Positions 14,287-22,705 of a stretch of 32,744 nucleotides of DNA are shown in pieces. Where the stretch lies: assembly GCA_945872245.1 (NCBI GenBank), contig CAMBZB010000024.1, positions 1 to 32,744 on the forward strand, written 5' to 3'. The first letter of the stretch is position 1. Each line of letters opens with the position of its first letter. The notes below the pieces were generated by a model, which was not told the DNA's origin, searched no databases, and saw only the letters and a program-made list of their open reading frames with translations. Made by a program: the position numbers and the translations under genes. The DNA comes from Flavobacterium psychrophilum (GTDB lineage: Bacteria; Bacteroidota; Bacteroidia; Flavobacteriales; Flavobacteriaceae).

Positions 14287-15297
14287 TTATTCCAATACCG
14301 AATAATCTCCAATGCTGATGCTAGTGAAATTACCATCAAAACTGGCGTGATTCCCAATCATAGCATTGTCTAAATTGGCATTTTTAATGTGTGAATGAGT
14401 TTGTACCAAACTGTTTTTAATGGAGCTGTTACTCACGTGACATCCCTTTCCTAAAGATACATTTGGACCCACGGTTGCATTAATCAAAACCACATCTTCG
14501 GCGATATAACAAGGCGGAATAATAGTTGAATTTTCCCATTTAACATCATAATCCACTAAATGTTCTCCATCATTGTATAAGAAACCCAACATTCTGGAGT
14601 TGGTTTCAACGGTAACATCTTTGTTTCCGCAGTCCATCCACTCAACCACTTCTCCCGGTACAAATTTCATGCCTTTTGCCATCATTTGCTTTATTCCGTC
14701 GTTAATTTGGTATTCTCCTCCGTGAATAATATTGTTATCCAACACGAATTGGAGTTCATTTTTAAGAACGGCCACCTCTTTAAAATAGTAAATTCCGATA
14801 ACGGCAAGGTCAGAAACAAATTCCTTCGGCTTTTCGACCAATTCCACTATTTCATTCTTTTCATTTAAGTTGATTACCCCAAAAGCTTCCGGTTGATCCA
14901 CTTGTTTTACCCAGATCACACTATCAGCAGTTTGGTCTAAATCAAAATCGGCGCGAATTAAAGTATCGGCATAAGCAATAACAGCTGGTCCGCTCAAAGA
15001 GTCTTTAGCACACATAATGGCATGACCGGTTCCAAGTGCCTCGTTTTGATAGTAAATCGTTCCCTTGGCACCTAACTTTTGAGCAATGGCAATTAAATCT
15101 TCTTCTACTTTTTTGCCAAAACTTTCGTGAATGATAAAGGCAATTTCCTCAATATCCTGATTTAAAACCCCTGCAATGTCCTCCACTAATCGGTGAACGA
15201 TTGGTTTTCCAGCAATAGGAATTAACGGTTTTGGGATGGTTAATGTGTGTGGTCTTAATCTGGAACCTCGTCCAGCCATTGGTACTATTATTTTCAT
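14287..15297 (-). CDS. Sugar-phosphate nucleotidyltransferase
   Basis: This cytoplasmic enzyme of 336 residues transfers a nucleotidyl group to a sugar 1-phosphate, giving an activated sugar for envelope polysaccharide. The N-terminal nucleotide-binding signature is MAGRGSRLRPHTLTIPKPL (about residues 7-25), with the conserved GRGSRLRP loop and Lys in PKPL. GTGHAIMCA, AYADTLI (the metal-binding Asp) and VEKPKEF follow. The C-terminal third (from about 255) shows left-handed beta-helix hexapeptide repeats (AEDVVLINATVGPNVSLGKG). Some homologues carry acetyltransferase activity there, but I see no clear catalytic residue for it. The particular sugar and nucleotide are not evident. The gap upstream holds the inverted-repeat tract 15304-15378. 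Confidence 0.85.
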   Translation of the reverse strand: MKIIVPMAGRGSRLRPHTLTIPKPLIPIAGKPIVHRLVEDIAGVLNQDIEEIAFIIHESFGKKVEEDLIAIAQKLGAKGTIYYQNEALGTGHAIMCAKDSLSGPAVIAYADTLIRADFDLDQTADSVIWVKQVDQPEAFGVINLNEKNEIVELVEKPKEFVSDLAVIGIYYFKEVAVLKNELQFVLDNNIIHGGEYQINDGIKQMMAKGMKFVPGEVVEWMDCGNKDVTVETNSRMLGFLYNDGEHLVDYDVKWENSTIIPPCYIAEDVVLINATVGPNVSLGKGCHVSNSSIKNSLVQTHSHIKNANLDNAMIGNHASFDGNFTSISIGDYSVLE

Positions 15298-15303
15298 ATT
15301 TTA

Positions 15304-15378
15304 TTGAAAGATTAAAAGATTAAAAGATTTAAAAATTCAACATCGCAAATCTTTAAATTTTTCAATCTTTAAATTATT
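15304..15378. repeat. Intercistronic imperfect inverted repeat T1 (AAAGATT units)
   Basis: It lies between the dut stop and the nucleotidyltransferase start. The left side is a run of AAAGATT/AAAAGATT units and the right side carries AAATCTTT and CAATCTTTAAA. The innermost AAAGATTT (15323-15330) pairs perfectly with AAATCTTT (15347-15354). Pairing outward continues with mismatches. The transcript would form a long A-U hairpin. Confidence 0.6.
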
Positions 15379-15383
15379 AAATT

Positions 15384-15818
15384 TTATTTCACTCCCGTAC
15401 TTCCAAAACCGCCTTCGCCTCTTGATGTTTCGGATAATTCCTTGACTTCAATCCATTCGGCTCTTTCGTGTTTGGCGATGATGAGTTGGGCAATGCGTTC
15501 CCCATTTTCGACAACGAATACTTCATTGGATAAATTGACCAAAATCACGCCAATTTCGCCGCGATAATCCGCATCGACAGTTCCAGGCGAATTGAGTACA
15601 GTGATTCCTTTTTTGGCCGCCAAGCCACTTCTTGGTCGCACTTGTGCCTCGTAACCCATGGGTAATTCAATGAATAGACCTGTTTTAACAATGGTTCTTT
15701 CCAATGGATTCAAGGTTATAGATTCTGTTAGATTTGCTCTTAAATCCATTCCTGCCGAAGCTATGGTTTCATAGTTGGGCAAGTCATGTTGCGATTTGTT
15801 GATGATGTTGATGGTCAT
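15384..15818 (-). CDS. dut: dUTP diphosphatase
   Basis: The homotrimeric dUTPase splits dUTP to dUMP and pyrophosphate, keeping uracil out of DNA and supplying dUMP for thymidylate. At 144 residues it has the normal length. The five family motifs are present: 1, SAGMDLRA (about 21-28); 2, [10 protein letters not shown] (about 62-71); 3, [14 protein letters not shown] (about 76-89, with the catalytic Asp and Tyr); 4, GERIAQLII; 5, the C-terminal [10 protein letters not shown] that closes over the active site. The gene sits between the flippase and nucleotidyltransferase genes on the minus strand, an operon position that has no evident functional link. Confidence 0.96.
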   Translation of the reverse strand: MTINIINKSQHDLPNYETIASAGMDLRANLTESITLNPLERTIVKTGLFIELPMGYEAQVRPRSGLAAKKGITVLNSPGTVDADYRGEIGVILVNLSNEVFVVENGERIAQLIIAKHERAEWIEVKELSETSRGEGGFGSTGVK

Positions 15819-15820
15819 AT

Positions 15821-15857
15821 TTTAGATTCTGGGTGTTAGTTTTTGGGTTTTTAGTCT
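15821..15857. repeat. Half of a G-rich intercistronic repeat (T2)
   Basis: The stretch TTCTGGGTGTTAGTTTTTGG, continuing GTTTTTAGTC, lies between the flippase stop and the dut start. It resembles the left arm of T3 (18366-18395) in its GGGT/TTGG units. No clear complementary arm is present, so it may be a decayed member. Confidence 0.4.
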
Positions 15858-15890
15858 TGAAAGAATGGAAAATCTCGGAATTGTTTATAT

Positions 15891-17357
15891 CTAACAGACT
15901 TTTCTTCTCAACATTCCTTTTAAAGTATCCTTTTCATTGTGATATATAAAATACATAAACCCGATTAATAATGGTATTCCGATGAAGTAATTTTCGCGGA
16001 AACCGTAGAAGGAAATAACGGAAAACAGGATGGACAATCCCAAATAACCGCCTATTTTTTCCATGTCATACGGAATTGGGTAATACTTATTTCCGAGAAC
16101 GTATGAAATGAGCATCATACTTCCGTAAGCCGAAATGGTAGCGATTGCAGAACCGTAGTAGCTATATTTTGGGATTAAGAGATAGTTTAAAACCAAAGTC
16201 AGTACTGCGCCCACAATAGAAATATAAGCGCCCATTTTGGTTTTATCGGTGAGTTTGTACCAAACGGAGAGGTTGTTATAAATACCTAGAAAAAAATTGG
16301 CCAAAATGATTAGTGGCACCACTTTCATCGCTTCCCAATACGATTTATTGTCCAGCAACAAAAATTTCAAAACATCGGCAAAAACGATAACGGCAAGCAG
16401 TATTAGCGAGCCCAGTATCACAAAATATTTGGTGATGACCGCATAAGTTTGTGGTGCATTTTCGTTATTAGAATGACTGAAAAAGAAAGGCTCTATGCCT
16501 AAACGGAAGGCCGTGGCAAACAAAACCATAAACAACCCGAGTTTGTAGCAGGCAGAATAGGCGCCGATTTCGGATTTGGCACTATTATCCGGAAGCCAAT
16601 AACCCAACAAGATTTTATCGAAATGTTCGTTGATTGCAAAGGCGATTCCTGCCACCAGAATAGGCAAGCCATATTGCATCATTTTTTTCCAAAGTATAGT
16701 ATCGAATTTTCGGTTCAGTGAAAGATAATTTGGCGAAAGCACCACAAAAGTCAATAAACTGGCTAATAAATTGGCAACGAAAATGTATCCTATCTCAAAA
16801 TGTTCGACATATAAATTTCCAATAAACGAATTAGGATTGACTTCGGCTATTTTTGGTAAAAACAACAAGAAGAATAGGTTTAACAACAGATTAACTACCA
16901 CGTTTCCTATCTTGATTGCGGCATACATTATGGGGCGTTGGTTCGCGCGCAGTTTAGAAAACGGCACAATGACCAAGGCATCTAGCACTAAAATCCAAAT
17001 AGAATAGGTGATGTATTGCACGTCAACATTTGCCCAAGCTGCCAAAGAGTTCCTGAAAATCAAGGCGCCAAAAAGGAAGAAAATAGACGACCAAAATATG
17101 GAAATGGTGGTGGTGGCCACTACGTTTTGCTTGTCAGTTTCAGAATTGTAAAAACGGAAAAAAGCAGTTTCCATTCCGTAGGACAAAATGACATTGAAAA
17201 AAACCATCCATGACAATACGATGGAAACTTCACCGTATTCGGCTGTGGGTAATATCCCGGTGTACAATCGTACCAATAAAAAACTCAACATACGCGGCAA
17301 AACCGTAGCGAGTCCGTATATGGCGGTTTGTTTAAAAAGATTTCTATATAATCCCAA
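15891..17357 (-). CDS. Oligosaccharide flippase (Wzx/MATE-like), TTG start
   Basis: A 488-residue integral membrane protein with about 12-14 hydrophobic helices of the polysaccharide transporter (MVF/MATE) fold. Such proteins turn lipid-linked oligosaccharides across the inner membrane for O-antigen, capsule or other glycans. The N-terminal LFKQTAIYGLATVLPRMLSF (about residues 7-26) is typical of flavobacterial flippases. The start codon is TTG at 17355-17357: an in-frame stop lies six codons upstream and no ATG lies between. It heads the envelope operon running down to 10746. A candidate -7 element is at 17380-17387. Which glycan it carries cannot be read from the sequence; no glycosyltransferase cluster adjoins it. 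Confidence 0.85.
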   Translation of the reverse strand: MGLYRNLFKQTAIYGLATVLPRMLSFLLVRLYTGILPTAEYGEVSIVLSWMVFFNVILSYGMETAFFRFYNSETDKQNVVATTTISIFWSSIFFLFGALIFRNSLAAWANVDVQYITYSIWILVLDALVIVPFSKLRANQRPIMYAAIKIGNVVVNLLLNLFFLLFLPKIAEVNPNSFIGNLYVEHFEIGYIFVANLLASLLTFVVLSPNYLSLNRKFDTILWKKMMQYGLPILVAGIAFAINEHFDKILLGYWLPDNSAKSEIGAYSACYKLGLFMVLFATAFRLGIEPFFFSHSNNENAPQTYAVITKYFVILGSLILLAVIVFADVLKFLLLDNKSYWEAMKVVPLIILANFFLGIYNNLSVWYKLTDKTKMGAYISIVGAVLTLVLNYLLIPKYSYYGSAIATISAYGSMMLISYVLGNKYYPIPYDMEKIGGYLGLSILFSVISFYGFRENYFIGIPLLIGFMYFIYHNEKDTLKGMLRRKVC

Positions 17358-17379
17358 GGGTAGCTTTTTATTTTAAAAA

Positions 17380-17387
17380 CAAAAATA
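17380..17387 (-). promoter_or_regulatory. Candidate -7 element of the flippase operon
   Basis: On the minus strand this reads TATTTTTG, a match to TAnnTTTG, 22 bases upstream of the TTG start. A good -33 partner is not obvious. Confidence 0.45.
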
Positions 17388-17441
17388 ACCAATTCTTTTG
17401 TTTTCGGCTCATATTGAATCTTTAATCGTTGTTTTTTATTA

Positions 17442-17472
17442 TAAAAAAAGAGCCACGCATATACGTGGCTCT
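17442..17472 (-). terminator. Rho-independent terminator of the atp operon
   Basis: AGAGCCACG and CGTGGCTCT form a perfect 9-bp stem around a six-base loop (17449-17472), followed on the minus strand by a run of T (17442-17449). It ends the long minus-strand unit whose last gene is atpG, 21 bases after its stop. Confidence 0.93.
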
Positions 17473-17493
17473 AAATGTTATTTAGAAAAAAAA

Positions 17494-18357
17494 TTATCCT
17501 TTCAAAGCTTCTGCTCCACCAACAATCTCTAAAATTTCATTCGTAATGGCAGCTTGACGTGCTTTATTGTATGTTAATTTCAATTGGTCTCTCAACTCGG
17601 TGGCGTTGTCTGTTGCTTTATGCATGGCGGTCATCCGCGCTCCGTGTTCAGAAGCAAATGAATCTCTGATTCCTTTGTACAATTGTGTTTTCAATGATTT
17701 TGGAATCAAAGTCAACACGATTTCTTCTTTGGATGGTTCAAAAATATAATCTCCAGTTGAAGCTGGTTTATCTGATTTTATTGGAGCCAATGGCAAAAAT
17801 TGTTCTACTTGAACGATTTGGGTAGCCGCATTTTTAAATTGATTGTAGACCAATTCGATTTTATCATAATCCCCAGAAACAAATTTCTGGGTCAACGTTT
17901 CCGCAATTACAGTTACATTGTCAAAAGTCAAGGCATCAAAAACGTTACTTTGATTGTCAACAACAGTAAGTGTTTTAGTCAAAATGTCGTTTCCTTTTTT
18001 ACCTATGGCAAAAACATCCACTTGTTTTCCTGCGTAATAATAATCAGCACGGTTTTTAACTTCTTTGATTACATTGGTATTAAAAGCGCCACACAAACCT
18101 CTGTTCGAAGTGATGGCAACAACTAATATTTTCTTAACCTCGCGTTGTTTCGTGAATTCTCCTCCAACATCTCCATCAAGAGTCGCAGAAAGATTTTGCA
18201 ATAATTCCGTTAATTTTTCGGCATAAGGTCGCATCGCCGTGATGGCATCTTGCGCCTTCTTTAGCTTTGCTGCAGAAACCATTTTCATCGCCGCAGTAAT
18301 CTGCATCGTCGATGAAACGGAAGTAATTCTATTACGGATTTCCTTTAAATTTGCCAT
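17494..18357 (-). CDS. atpG: ATP synthase F1 subunit gamma
   Basis: This is the central rotor shaft of the F1 motor, coupling c-ring rotation to catalysis in the alpha/beta hexamer. It has 287 residues, the normal length. The N-terminal helix (NLKEIRNRITSVSSTMQITAAM and on) and the C-terminal helix (from about 235, ATDNATELRDQLKLTYNKAR, then QAAITNEILEIVGGAEAL) form the antiparallel coiled coil typical of gamma. The Rossmann-like middle starts at KILVVAITSNRGLCGAFN. It is the last gene of the operon, 82 bases after atpA, and that gap is filled by inverted repeat T3. Confidence 0.97.
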   Translation of the reverse strand: MANLKEIRNRITSVSSTMQITAAMKMVSAAKLKKAQDAITAMRPYAEKLTELLQNLSATLDGDVGGEFTKQREVKKILVVAITSNRGLCGAFNTNVIKEVKNRADYYYAGKQVDVFAIGKKGNDILTKTLTVVDNQSNVFDALTFDNVTVIAETLTQKFVSGDYDKIELVYNQFKNAATQIVQVEQFLPLAPIKSDKPASTGDYIFEPSKEEIVLTLIPKSLKTQLYKGIRDSFASEHGARMTAMHKATDNATELRDQLKLTYNKARQAAITNEILEIVGGAEALKG

Positions 18358-18365
18358 TTTATTAT

Positions 18366-18436
18366 GGGTATTGGGTTTTTGGTATTGGGTGTTGGATTCT
18401 GTTTTACCTAAAACCCAAGACCAAAGACCTAGAACC
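18366..18436. repeat. Intercistronic imperfect inverted repeat T3 (GGGTATT-type units)
   Basis: The left arm (18366-18395) is made of GGGTATT, GGGTTTTT, GGTATT and GGGTGTT units. The right arm (18408-18436) carries CTAAAACCCAAGACC and AAAGACCTAGAACC. About 22 of 29 positions pair around a 12-base loop. It fills the gap between the atpA stop and the atpG start and would form a hairpin in the operon mRNA. Confidence 0.65.
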
Positions 18437-18439
18437 TAA

Positions 18440-20017
18440 TTAGTTATATTTCGCTGAAACTTCTTTAGCTGCTGCTTCTAAAACATCTGTGATTTCGTCA
18501 GTCAGTTTACCTGCTTTCAATGCATCAAGCGTAGCTCTGTTTTTGTTGTTCAAGAATTCCAAATAGTCTTTTTCGAATTCTTTCACTTTATTCACAGGAA
18601 CATTACGCAACAAGTTTTTTGAACCTGCATAGATAATGGCAGTTTGGTTTTCAACAGTATAAGGGTCGTTTAGATTTTGTTTCAAAATCTCCACGTTTCT
18701 TTTTCCTTTTTCAATTACGTTTAAAGTAACGGCATCCAAATCAGAACCGAATTTAGCAAACGCCTCTAATTCGCGGTATTGTGCTTGGTCTAATTTTAAG
18801 GTACCTGCTACTTTTTTCATTGATTTAATCTGAGCGTTACCTCCAACACGTGATACCGAAATACCTACGTTAATCGCTGGACGAACTCCTGAATTAAACA
18901 AATCTCCATCTAAGAAAATCTGACCATCAGTGATCGAAATTACGTTAGTTGGGATATAAGCAGAAACGTCACCAGCTTGCGTTTCGATAATTGGCAAAGC
19001 GGTCAATGAACCTCCCCCTTTTACAATACCTTTCAATGTATCCGGCAAGTCATTCATATTTTTGGCGATATCATCATCGGCAATTACTTTACAAGCTCTT
19101 TCCAATAAACGAGAGTGTAAGTAGAAAACGTCTCCAGGATAGGCCCCACGTCCCGGTGGTCTTCTCAATAAAAGAGAAACCTCACGATACGCTACGGCTT
19201 GTTTCGATAAATCATCATAAACAATCAAGGCTGGACGACCAGAATCTCTGAAATATTCTCCAATTGCAGCACCTGCCATAGGAGCATATACTTGCATCGG
19301 AGCTGGATCAGAAGCATTGGCAGCCACAATTACTGTGTAAGCCATTGCACCTCTTTCTTCCAACATTTTTGCGATTCCTGCCACAGTTGACGCTTTTTGT
19401 CCAATGGCAACATAGATACAGAATACCGGTTTTCCTGCATCGTAAAATTCTTTTTGATTCAAAATGGTATCCAAACAAACGGTAGATTTACCTGTTTGAC
19501 GGTCACCAATAACGAGCTCACGTTGTCCACGACCTACTGGAATCATTGCATCTACTGCTTTGATACCGGTTTGTAATGGTTCGGTAACTGGTTGACGGAA
19601 GATAACTCCAGGCGCTTTTCTTTCCAATGGCATTTCGAATAATTCACCGGTGATTGGTCCTTTACCATCAATTGGTTGACCAAGTGTGTTTACAACACGA
19701 CCTACCATTCCTTCTCCTGTTTTAAGAGAGGCAATACGTTGTGTTCTTTTTACAGTTGAACCTTCTTTGATTCCTGTTGATGGTCCTAAAAGTACCACAC
19801 CCACATTGTCTTCTTCTAGATTCAAAACAATCGCCTCAAGACCATTGTCAAATTCTACCAATTCACCGTATTGAACATTAGAAAGTCCGTAAACACGAGC
19901 AATTCCATCCCCAACTTGAAGTACAGAACCTACTTCTTCTAATGTAGCACCAGATTCAAAACCTTCTACTTGCTTTTTTAATATTGCTGAAATCTCAGCA
20001 GGTTTAATTTCCGCCAT
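18440..20017 (-). CDS. atpA: ATP synthase F1 subunit alpha
   Basis: This is the nucleotide-binding, largely regulatory subunit of the F1 head, 525 residues. The Walker A loop GDRQTGKST is at 171-179. [11 protein letters not shown] carries the Walker B Asp. The arginine finger lies in [13 protein letters not shown], the alpha-subunit signature that completes the catalytic site on the neighbouring beta subunit. The N-terminal segment to about residue 25 is the part that contacts delta. It lies 16 bases downstream of atpH. Its partner genes for beta and epsilon (atpD, atpC) are not in this window. Confidence 0.98.
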   Translation of the reverse strand: MAEIKPAEISAILKKQVEGFESGATLEEVGSVLQVGDGIARVYGLSNVQYGELVEFDNGLEAIVLNLEEDNVGVVLLGPSTGIKEGSTVKRTQRIASLKTGEGMVGRVVNTLGQPIDGKGPITGELFEMPLERKAPGVIFRQPVTEPLQTGIKAVDAMIPVGRGQRELVIGDRQTGKSTVCLDTILNQKEFYDAGKPVFCIYVAIGQKASTVAGIAKMLEERGAMAYTVIVAANASDPAPMQVYAPMAGAAIGEYFRDSGRPALIVYDDLSKQAVAYREVSLLLRRPPGRGAYPGDVFYLHSRLLERACKVIADDDIAKNMNDLPDTLKGIVKGGGSLTALPIIETQAGDVSAYIPTNVISITDGQIFLDGDLFNSGVRPAINVGISVSRVGGNAQIKSMKKVAGTLKLDQAQYRELEAFAKFGSDLDAVTLNVIEKGKRNVEILKQNLNDPYTVENQTAIIYAGSKNLLRNVPVNKVKEFEKDYLEFLNNKNRATLDALKAGKLTDEITDVLEAAAKEVSAKYN

Positions 20018-20033
20018 AATTATATATCAATAA

Positions 20034-20570
20034 CTAGTTACTTAATTCTCTTTTTAATACTTGTAATCTGTCGGCAATGGAAGCGTTGTACTGCTTATCG
20101 CCTATTCTTAAGATAAATCCTCCAATAATAGAAGGATCTACCGTGTTTTCAATCGTAATTTTTTTGCTTGATGAAAAGCTTGCTATTTTAGCCGAAACTT
20201 TAGCTTCTAAGGCCGCATCCATAGGAATGGCAGTAGTAACTTTGGCTACCTCAACACCATTCATAACATCAAACAATTTGTTGTATTCAACTGCAATGCC
20301 ATCCAAGATTTCAAATCTTTTATTCTCCAACAACAATTGGAAAAGGCTTTTAGTTACTCCATTAACAGAAGCAAAAACTTCAGAAACAACATCCTTTTTA
20401 GCATCCGTTTTTATAAGCGGATTTTGGATGAAAGAACTCAATTCTGAATTCGATGTTATTGTTTTTGCAATCAATGCCATATCAGTACTTACTTCAGAAG
20501 CGGCTTTTTTGGAGTCGGCTATTTCTAAAATGGCTTTGGCATAGCGAATTGCTGCTCTTGTACTTGACAT
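20034..20570 (-). CDS. atpH: ATP synthase F1 subunit delta
   Basis: Delta sits on top of the F1 head and ties it to the peripheral stalk b subunits. The protein has 178 residues. RAAIRYAKAILEIADSKKAA at the N-terminus is the family's opening helix. The C-terminal domain contains KITIENTVDPSIIGGFILRI, the conserved delta signature with the IGG turn. The stop of atpF is separated from its start by a single base, indicating tight coupling. Confidence 0.96.
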   Translation of the reverse strand: MSSTRAAIRYAKAILEIADSKKAASEVSTDMALIAKTITSNSELSSFIQNPLIKTDAKKDVVSEVFASVNGVTKSLFQLLLENKRFEILDGIAVEYNKLFDVMNGVEVAKVTTAIPMDAALEAKVSAKIASFSSSKKITIENTVDPSIIGGFILRIGDKQYNASIADRLQVLKRELSN

Positions 20571-20571
20571 A

Positions 20572-21072
20572 TTAGTTTAATTTAGCATCGCCTAACATTT
20601 TTTCAACCAATTTTACTTGAGCTTCTTTGTTAGATAATTCGTCTTTTAATAATTTTTCAGCAATTTCAAGTGACAAAGTAGAAACCTGAAGTTTCAATTC
20701 AGCCATAGCTGTATTTTTCTCGCTTTCGATAGCTGCTTTCGCTTGTTCAATCATTTTCAAACCTTGAGCCTGAGCTTCATTTTTGGCATCGGCTACTATT
20801 TTATCCTTCATTTCACGCGCGTCTTTCAACAAAGAATCACGTTCCATTCTTGCTTCTTGCAAAATACGTTGATTATCCGCTTGAAGGTTTTGCATTTCTT
20901 TTCTAGCGTTATCTGCAGAGAGCAAAGCGTTTTTTATTCCTTCTTCTCTTTCGTTAACGGCATCCAAAATAGGTTTCCAAGCAAATTTTTTCAATAAGAA
21001 AATCAATCCAACAAAAATTATTGTTTGCCAGATAAATAATCCAAACGAGAAATCATTTATTAACTTTTCCAT
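20572..21072 (-). CDS. atpF: ATP synthase F0 subunit b
   Basis: This is the peripheral stalk subunit, 166 residues. One N-terminal membrane helix (about 8-28, FGLFIWQTIIFVGLIFLLKK) is followed by a long, charged, Ala-rich helix for the b-b dimer. AWKPILDAVNEREEGI and NARKEMQNLQADNQR are the typical beginning of that helix. It is 82 bases after atpE and one base before atpH. Confidence 0.96.
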   Translation of the reverse strand: MEKLINDFSFGLFIWQTIIFVGLIFLLKKFAWKPILDAVNEREEGIKNALLSADNARKEMQNLQADNQRILQEARMERDSLLKDAREMKDKIVADAKNEAQAQGLKMIEQAKAAIESEKNTAMAELKLQVSTLSLEIAEKLLKDELSNKEAQVKLVEKMLGDAKLN

Positions 21073-21154
21073 AGTATGTCTTTAATTGTATTCTTTTAAT
21101 TTAATTTAAAAACTAAAGCTGCAACCAACCGTTACAGCTTTTTGTCTTGTAGCA

Positions 21155-21346
21155 TTACACAGCAAATAAAGCTGCAAATCCAATACCTTCAATAAGCGCA
21201 GCTGCAATAAGCATTGCTGTTTGAATTTTTCCAGTAGCTTCTGGTTGACGAGCGATTGCATCCATTGCAGAACCACCGATTCTACCAATACCAATACCTG
21301 CTCCAATAACTACTAATCCTGCTCCAACGATTTTAGGAATTTCCAT
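21155..21346 (-). CDS. atpE: ATP synthase F0 subunit c
   Basis: The proteolipid of the rotor ring, 63 residues, two membrane helices. Helix 1 holds the Gly-rich packing motif (GAGIGIGRIGG, about 15-25). The polar loop is ARQPEA with the conserved Arg33-Gln34-Pro35. Helix 2 carries the ion-binding Glu53 in ALIEGIGF. The residue after Glu53 is Gly and the Ser/Thr ligand of sodium-type rings is not seen there, so proton use is the simpler reading. Several copies of c are needed per complex. The inverted repeat T4 lies just upstream in the mRNA and may raise its output (inference). Confidence 0.97.
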   Translation of the reverse strand: MEIPKIVGAGLVVIGAGIGIGRIGGSAMDAIARQPEATGKIQTAMLIAAALIEGIGFAALFAV

Positions 21347-21379
21347 AAAAATATGTATTAAAAATTAAACATTCTTTTT

Positions 21380-21450
21380 GATTTTAGAGTTTAGAGTTTA
21401 GATTTTAGATTGGTGAAAATCTGAAATCTGAAATCTGAAATCTAAATTTT
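21380..21450. repeat. Intercistronic imperfect inverted repeat T4 (TTTAGAG heptads)
   Basis: The left arm (21380-21411) consists of TTTAGAG/TTTAGAT heptads and the right arm (21418-21450) of TCTGAAA heptads. About 25 of 32 positions pair around the loop GGTGAA. It fills the gap between the atpB stop (which it overlaps by two bases) and the atpE start, so the operon mRNA should carry a hairpin there. Confidence 0.7.
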
Positions 21451-22588
21451 AATGAGCCTCTTCGTGATGATGCTCCTCAACGGCCGATCCAAAATACAAT
21501 GCCGATAACATTGTAAAAATGTAGGCTTGTAATAATGCAACTAAAATTTCGATGATTGAAATAGCAAATGACAACATAAATGACAAGCTGCTTCCCAACC
21601 AACTTTTGAAAATAAATATCAATCCAATCAAACTCATCAATACGATATGTCCAGCAAAAATATTGGCGTACAAACGTATCATCAATGCGAATGGTTTGAT
21701 AAATACCCCCAACAATTCTATTGGCGCCAAAATTACTTTCATCGGAGTTGGTACTCCTGGCATCCAGAAAATGTGTCCCCAATAATTTTTGTTGGCTGTA
21801 AGATTTGTGATAATAAATGTGATTACCGCTAATCCAAAAGTGATGGCGATATTTCCCGTAACATTGATTCCTAGTGGAGTCAAACCAAAGATATTCAAGA
21901 ACCATACAAAGAAAAAGATGGTCAATAAATAACTCATATATCTTTTATAGTGTTTTTCTCCAATGTTTGGAATCGCGATTTCGTCACGAATGTACAATAC
22001 GATTGGTTCGAAAAGTCTTCCGAAACCTGAAGAAATTCCTCCGTTTTTGGCATACGATTTGGCAAGGCTAGTAAACAATAAAAACATCAACAAAGCCACA
22101 ACCATTATTGTCAAAACTCCTTTTGTAATAGAAAGGTCAATAGGTTTTGCATTTGTTGGATGTCCGTGTTCTTCTGTTAAAGTTCCTGAAGCATCCGTTT
22201 TATATATTTTTTCGTGGTGTAATTTATAGTAGTTTCCGTTAGATTCAGCAACTGCTTCTCCGTGGTGAAATTTTGAAGAAGAAAAAATGTGAACTCCATT
22301 ATCCCAAAGAATGATTGGCAATGGAAATCCGTAATGAGCGCCTGTTTCCTTATCAGCAAAAAGAGAAAATTCGTGACCATCCAAAACGTGGTGACCAATT
22401 ACTTCTTTTATTTGTTCTTTAATCTCTGATGTTTCTTCTTCTGCTTTAGGAGCAACTTCGCTTGCAACAGTGGTTGTTTCAGTTTGTGCTGGAGTGCTTT
22501 CCGATGGTGTATTTGAGAAACCAAATATTGGAAGACAAGCTATTAAAATTGTTATTATAAATTGAAGTGGTTTGTTTGAAATCACCAT
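21449..22588 (-). CDS. atpB: ATP synthase F0 subunit a
   Basis: The ion-channel subunit facing the c-ring, 379 residues, longer than the ~270 of E. coli. It has an N-terminal signal-like helix (PLQFIITILIACLPIFGF), then an exported domain of about 120 residues rich in His and Glu, as is usual for Bacteroidota a subunits. The five to six membrane helices follow from about residue 153. The essential Arg is Arg305 in FALMIRLYANIFAGH. The C-terminus is His-rich (EEHHHEEAH). It opens the compact F0F1 block and has its own promoter at 22630-22659, in addition to readthrough from the genes before it. Confidence 0.96.
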   Translation of the reverse strand: MVISNKPLQFIITILIACLPIFGFSNTPSESTPAQTETTTVASEVAPKAEEETSEIKEQIKEVIGHHVLDGHEFSLFADKETGAHYGFPLPIILWDNGVHIFSSSKFHHGEAVAESNGNYYKLHHEKIYKTDASGTLTEEHGHPTNAKPIDLSITKGVLTIMVVALLMFLLFTSLAKSYAKNGGISSGFGRLFEPIVLYIRDEIAIPNIGEKHYKRYMSYLLTIFFFVWFLNIFGLTPLGINVTGNIAITFGLAVITFIITNLTANKNYWGHIFWMPGVPTPMKVILAPIELLGVFIKPFALMIRLYANIFAGHIVLMSLIGLIFIFKSWLGSSLSFMLSFAISIIEILVALLQAYIFTMLSALYFGSAVEEHHHEEAH

Positions 22589-22629
22589 AACTGTTAATTA
22601 TCTTAATTTTTACTTTCTGAAATTGGGTG

Positions 22630-22659
22630 CAAAGGTACATTTTAAATTAATATGCCAAA
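22630..22659 (-). promoter_or_regulatory. Promoter of atpB-E-F-H-A-G
   Basis: On the minus strand TTTG (22659-22656), an 18-base spacer and TACCTTTG (22637-22630) match the Bacteroidota consensus very well. The expected transcript start is about 35 bases before the atpB ATG. Confidence 0.75.
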
Positions 22660-22705
22660 AGCAATAAATAAAAAAAATGGACAGAATTGTCTTTTTAAAA
22701 GCAAT

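Noticed and set aside
20077..20544. Plus-strand frame of 155 codons opposite atpH
   Set aside because: Antisense shadow of a certain gene, without promoter or recognisable domain.
21106..21306. 66-codon minus-strand frame overlapping atpE
   Set aside because: It is another frame of the atpE region; the product has no c-subunit features and atpE itself is unmistakable.
17494..22588. Loss of atpD and atpC from the operon as a deletion
   Set aside because: In Bacteroidota these two genes are commonly elsewhere in the chromosome, and a strong terminator closes this operon after atpG.
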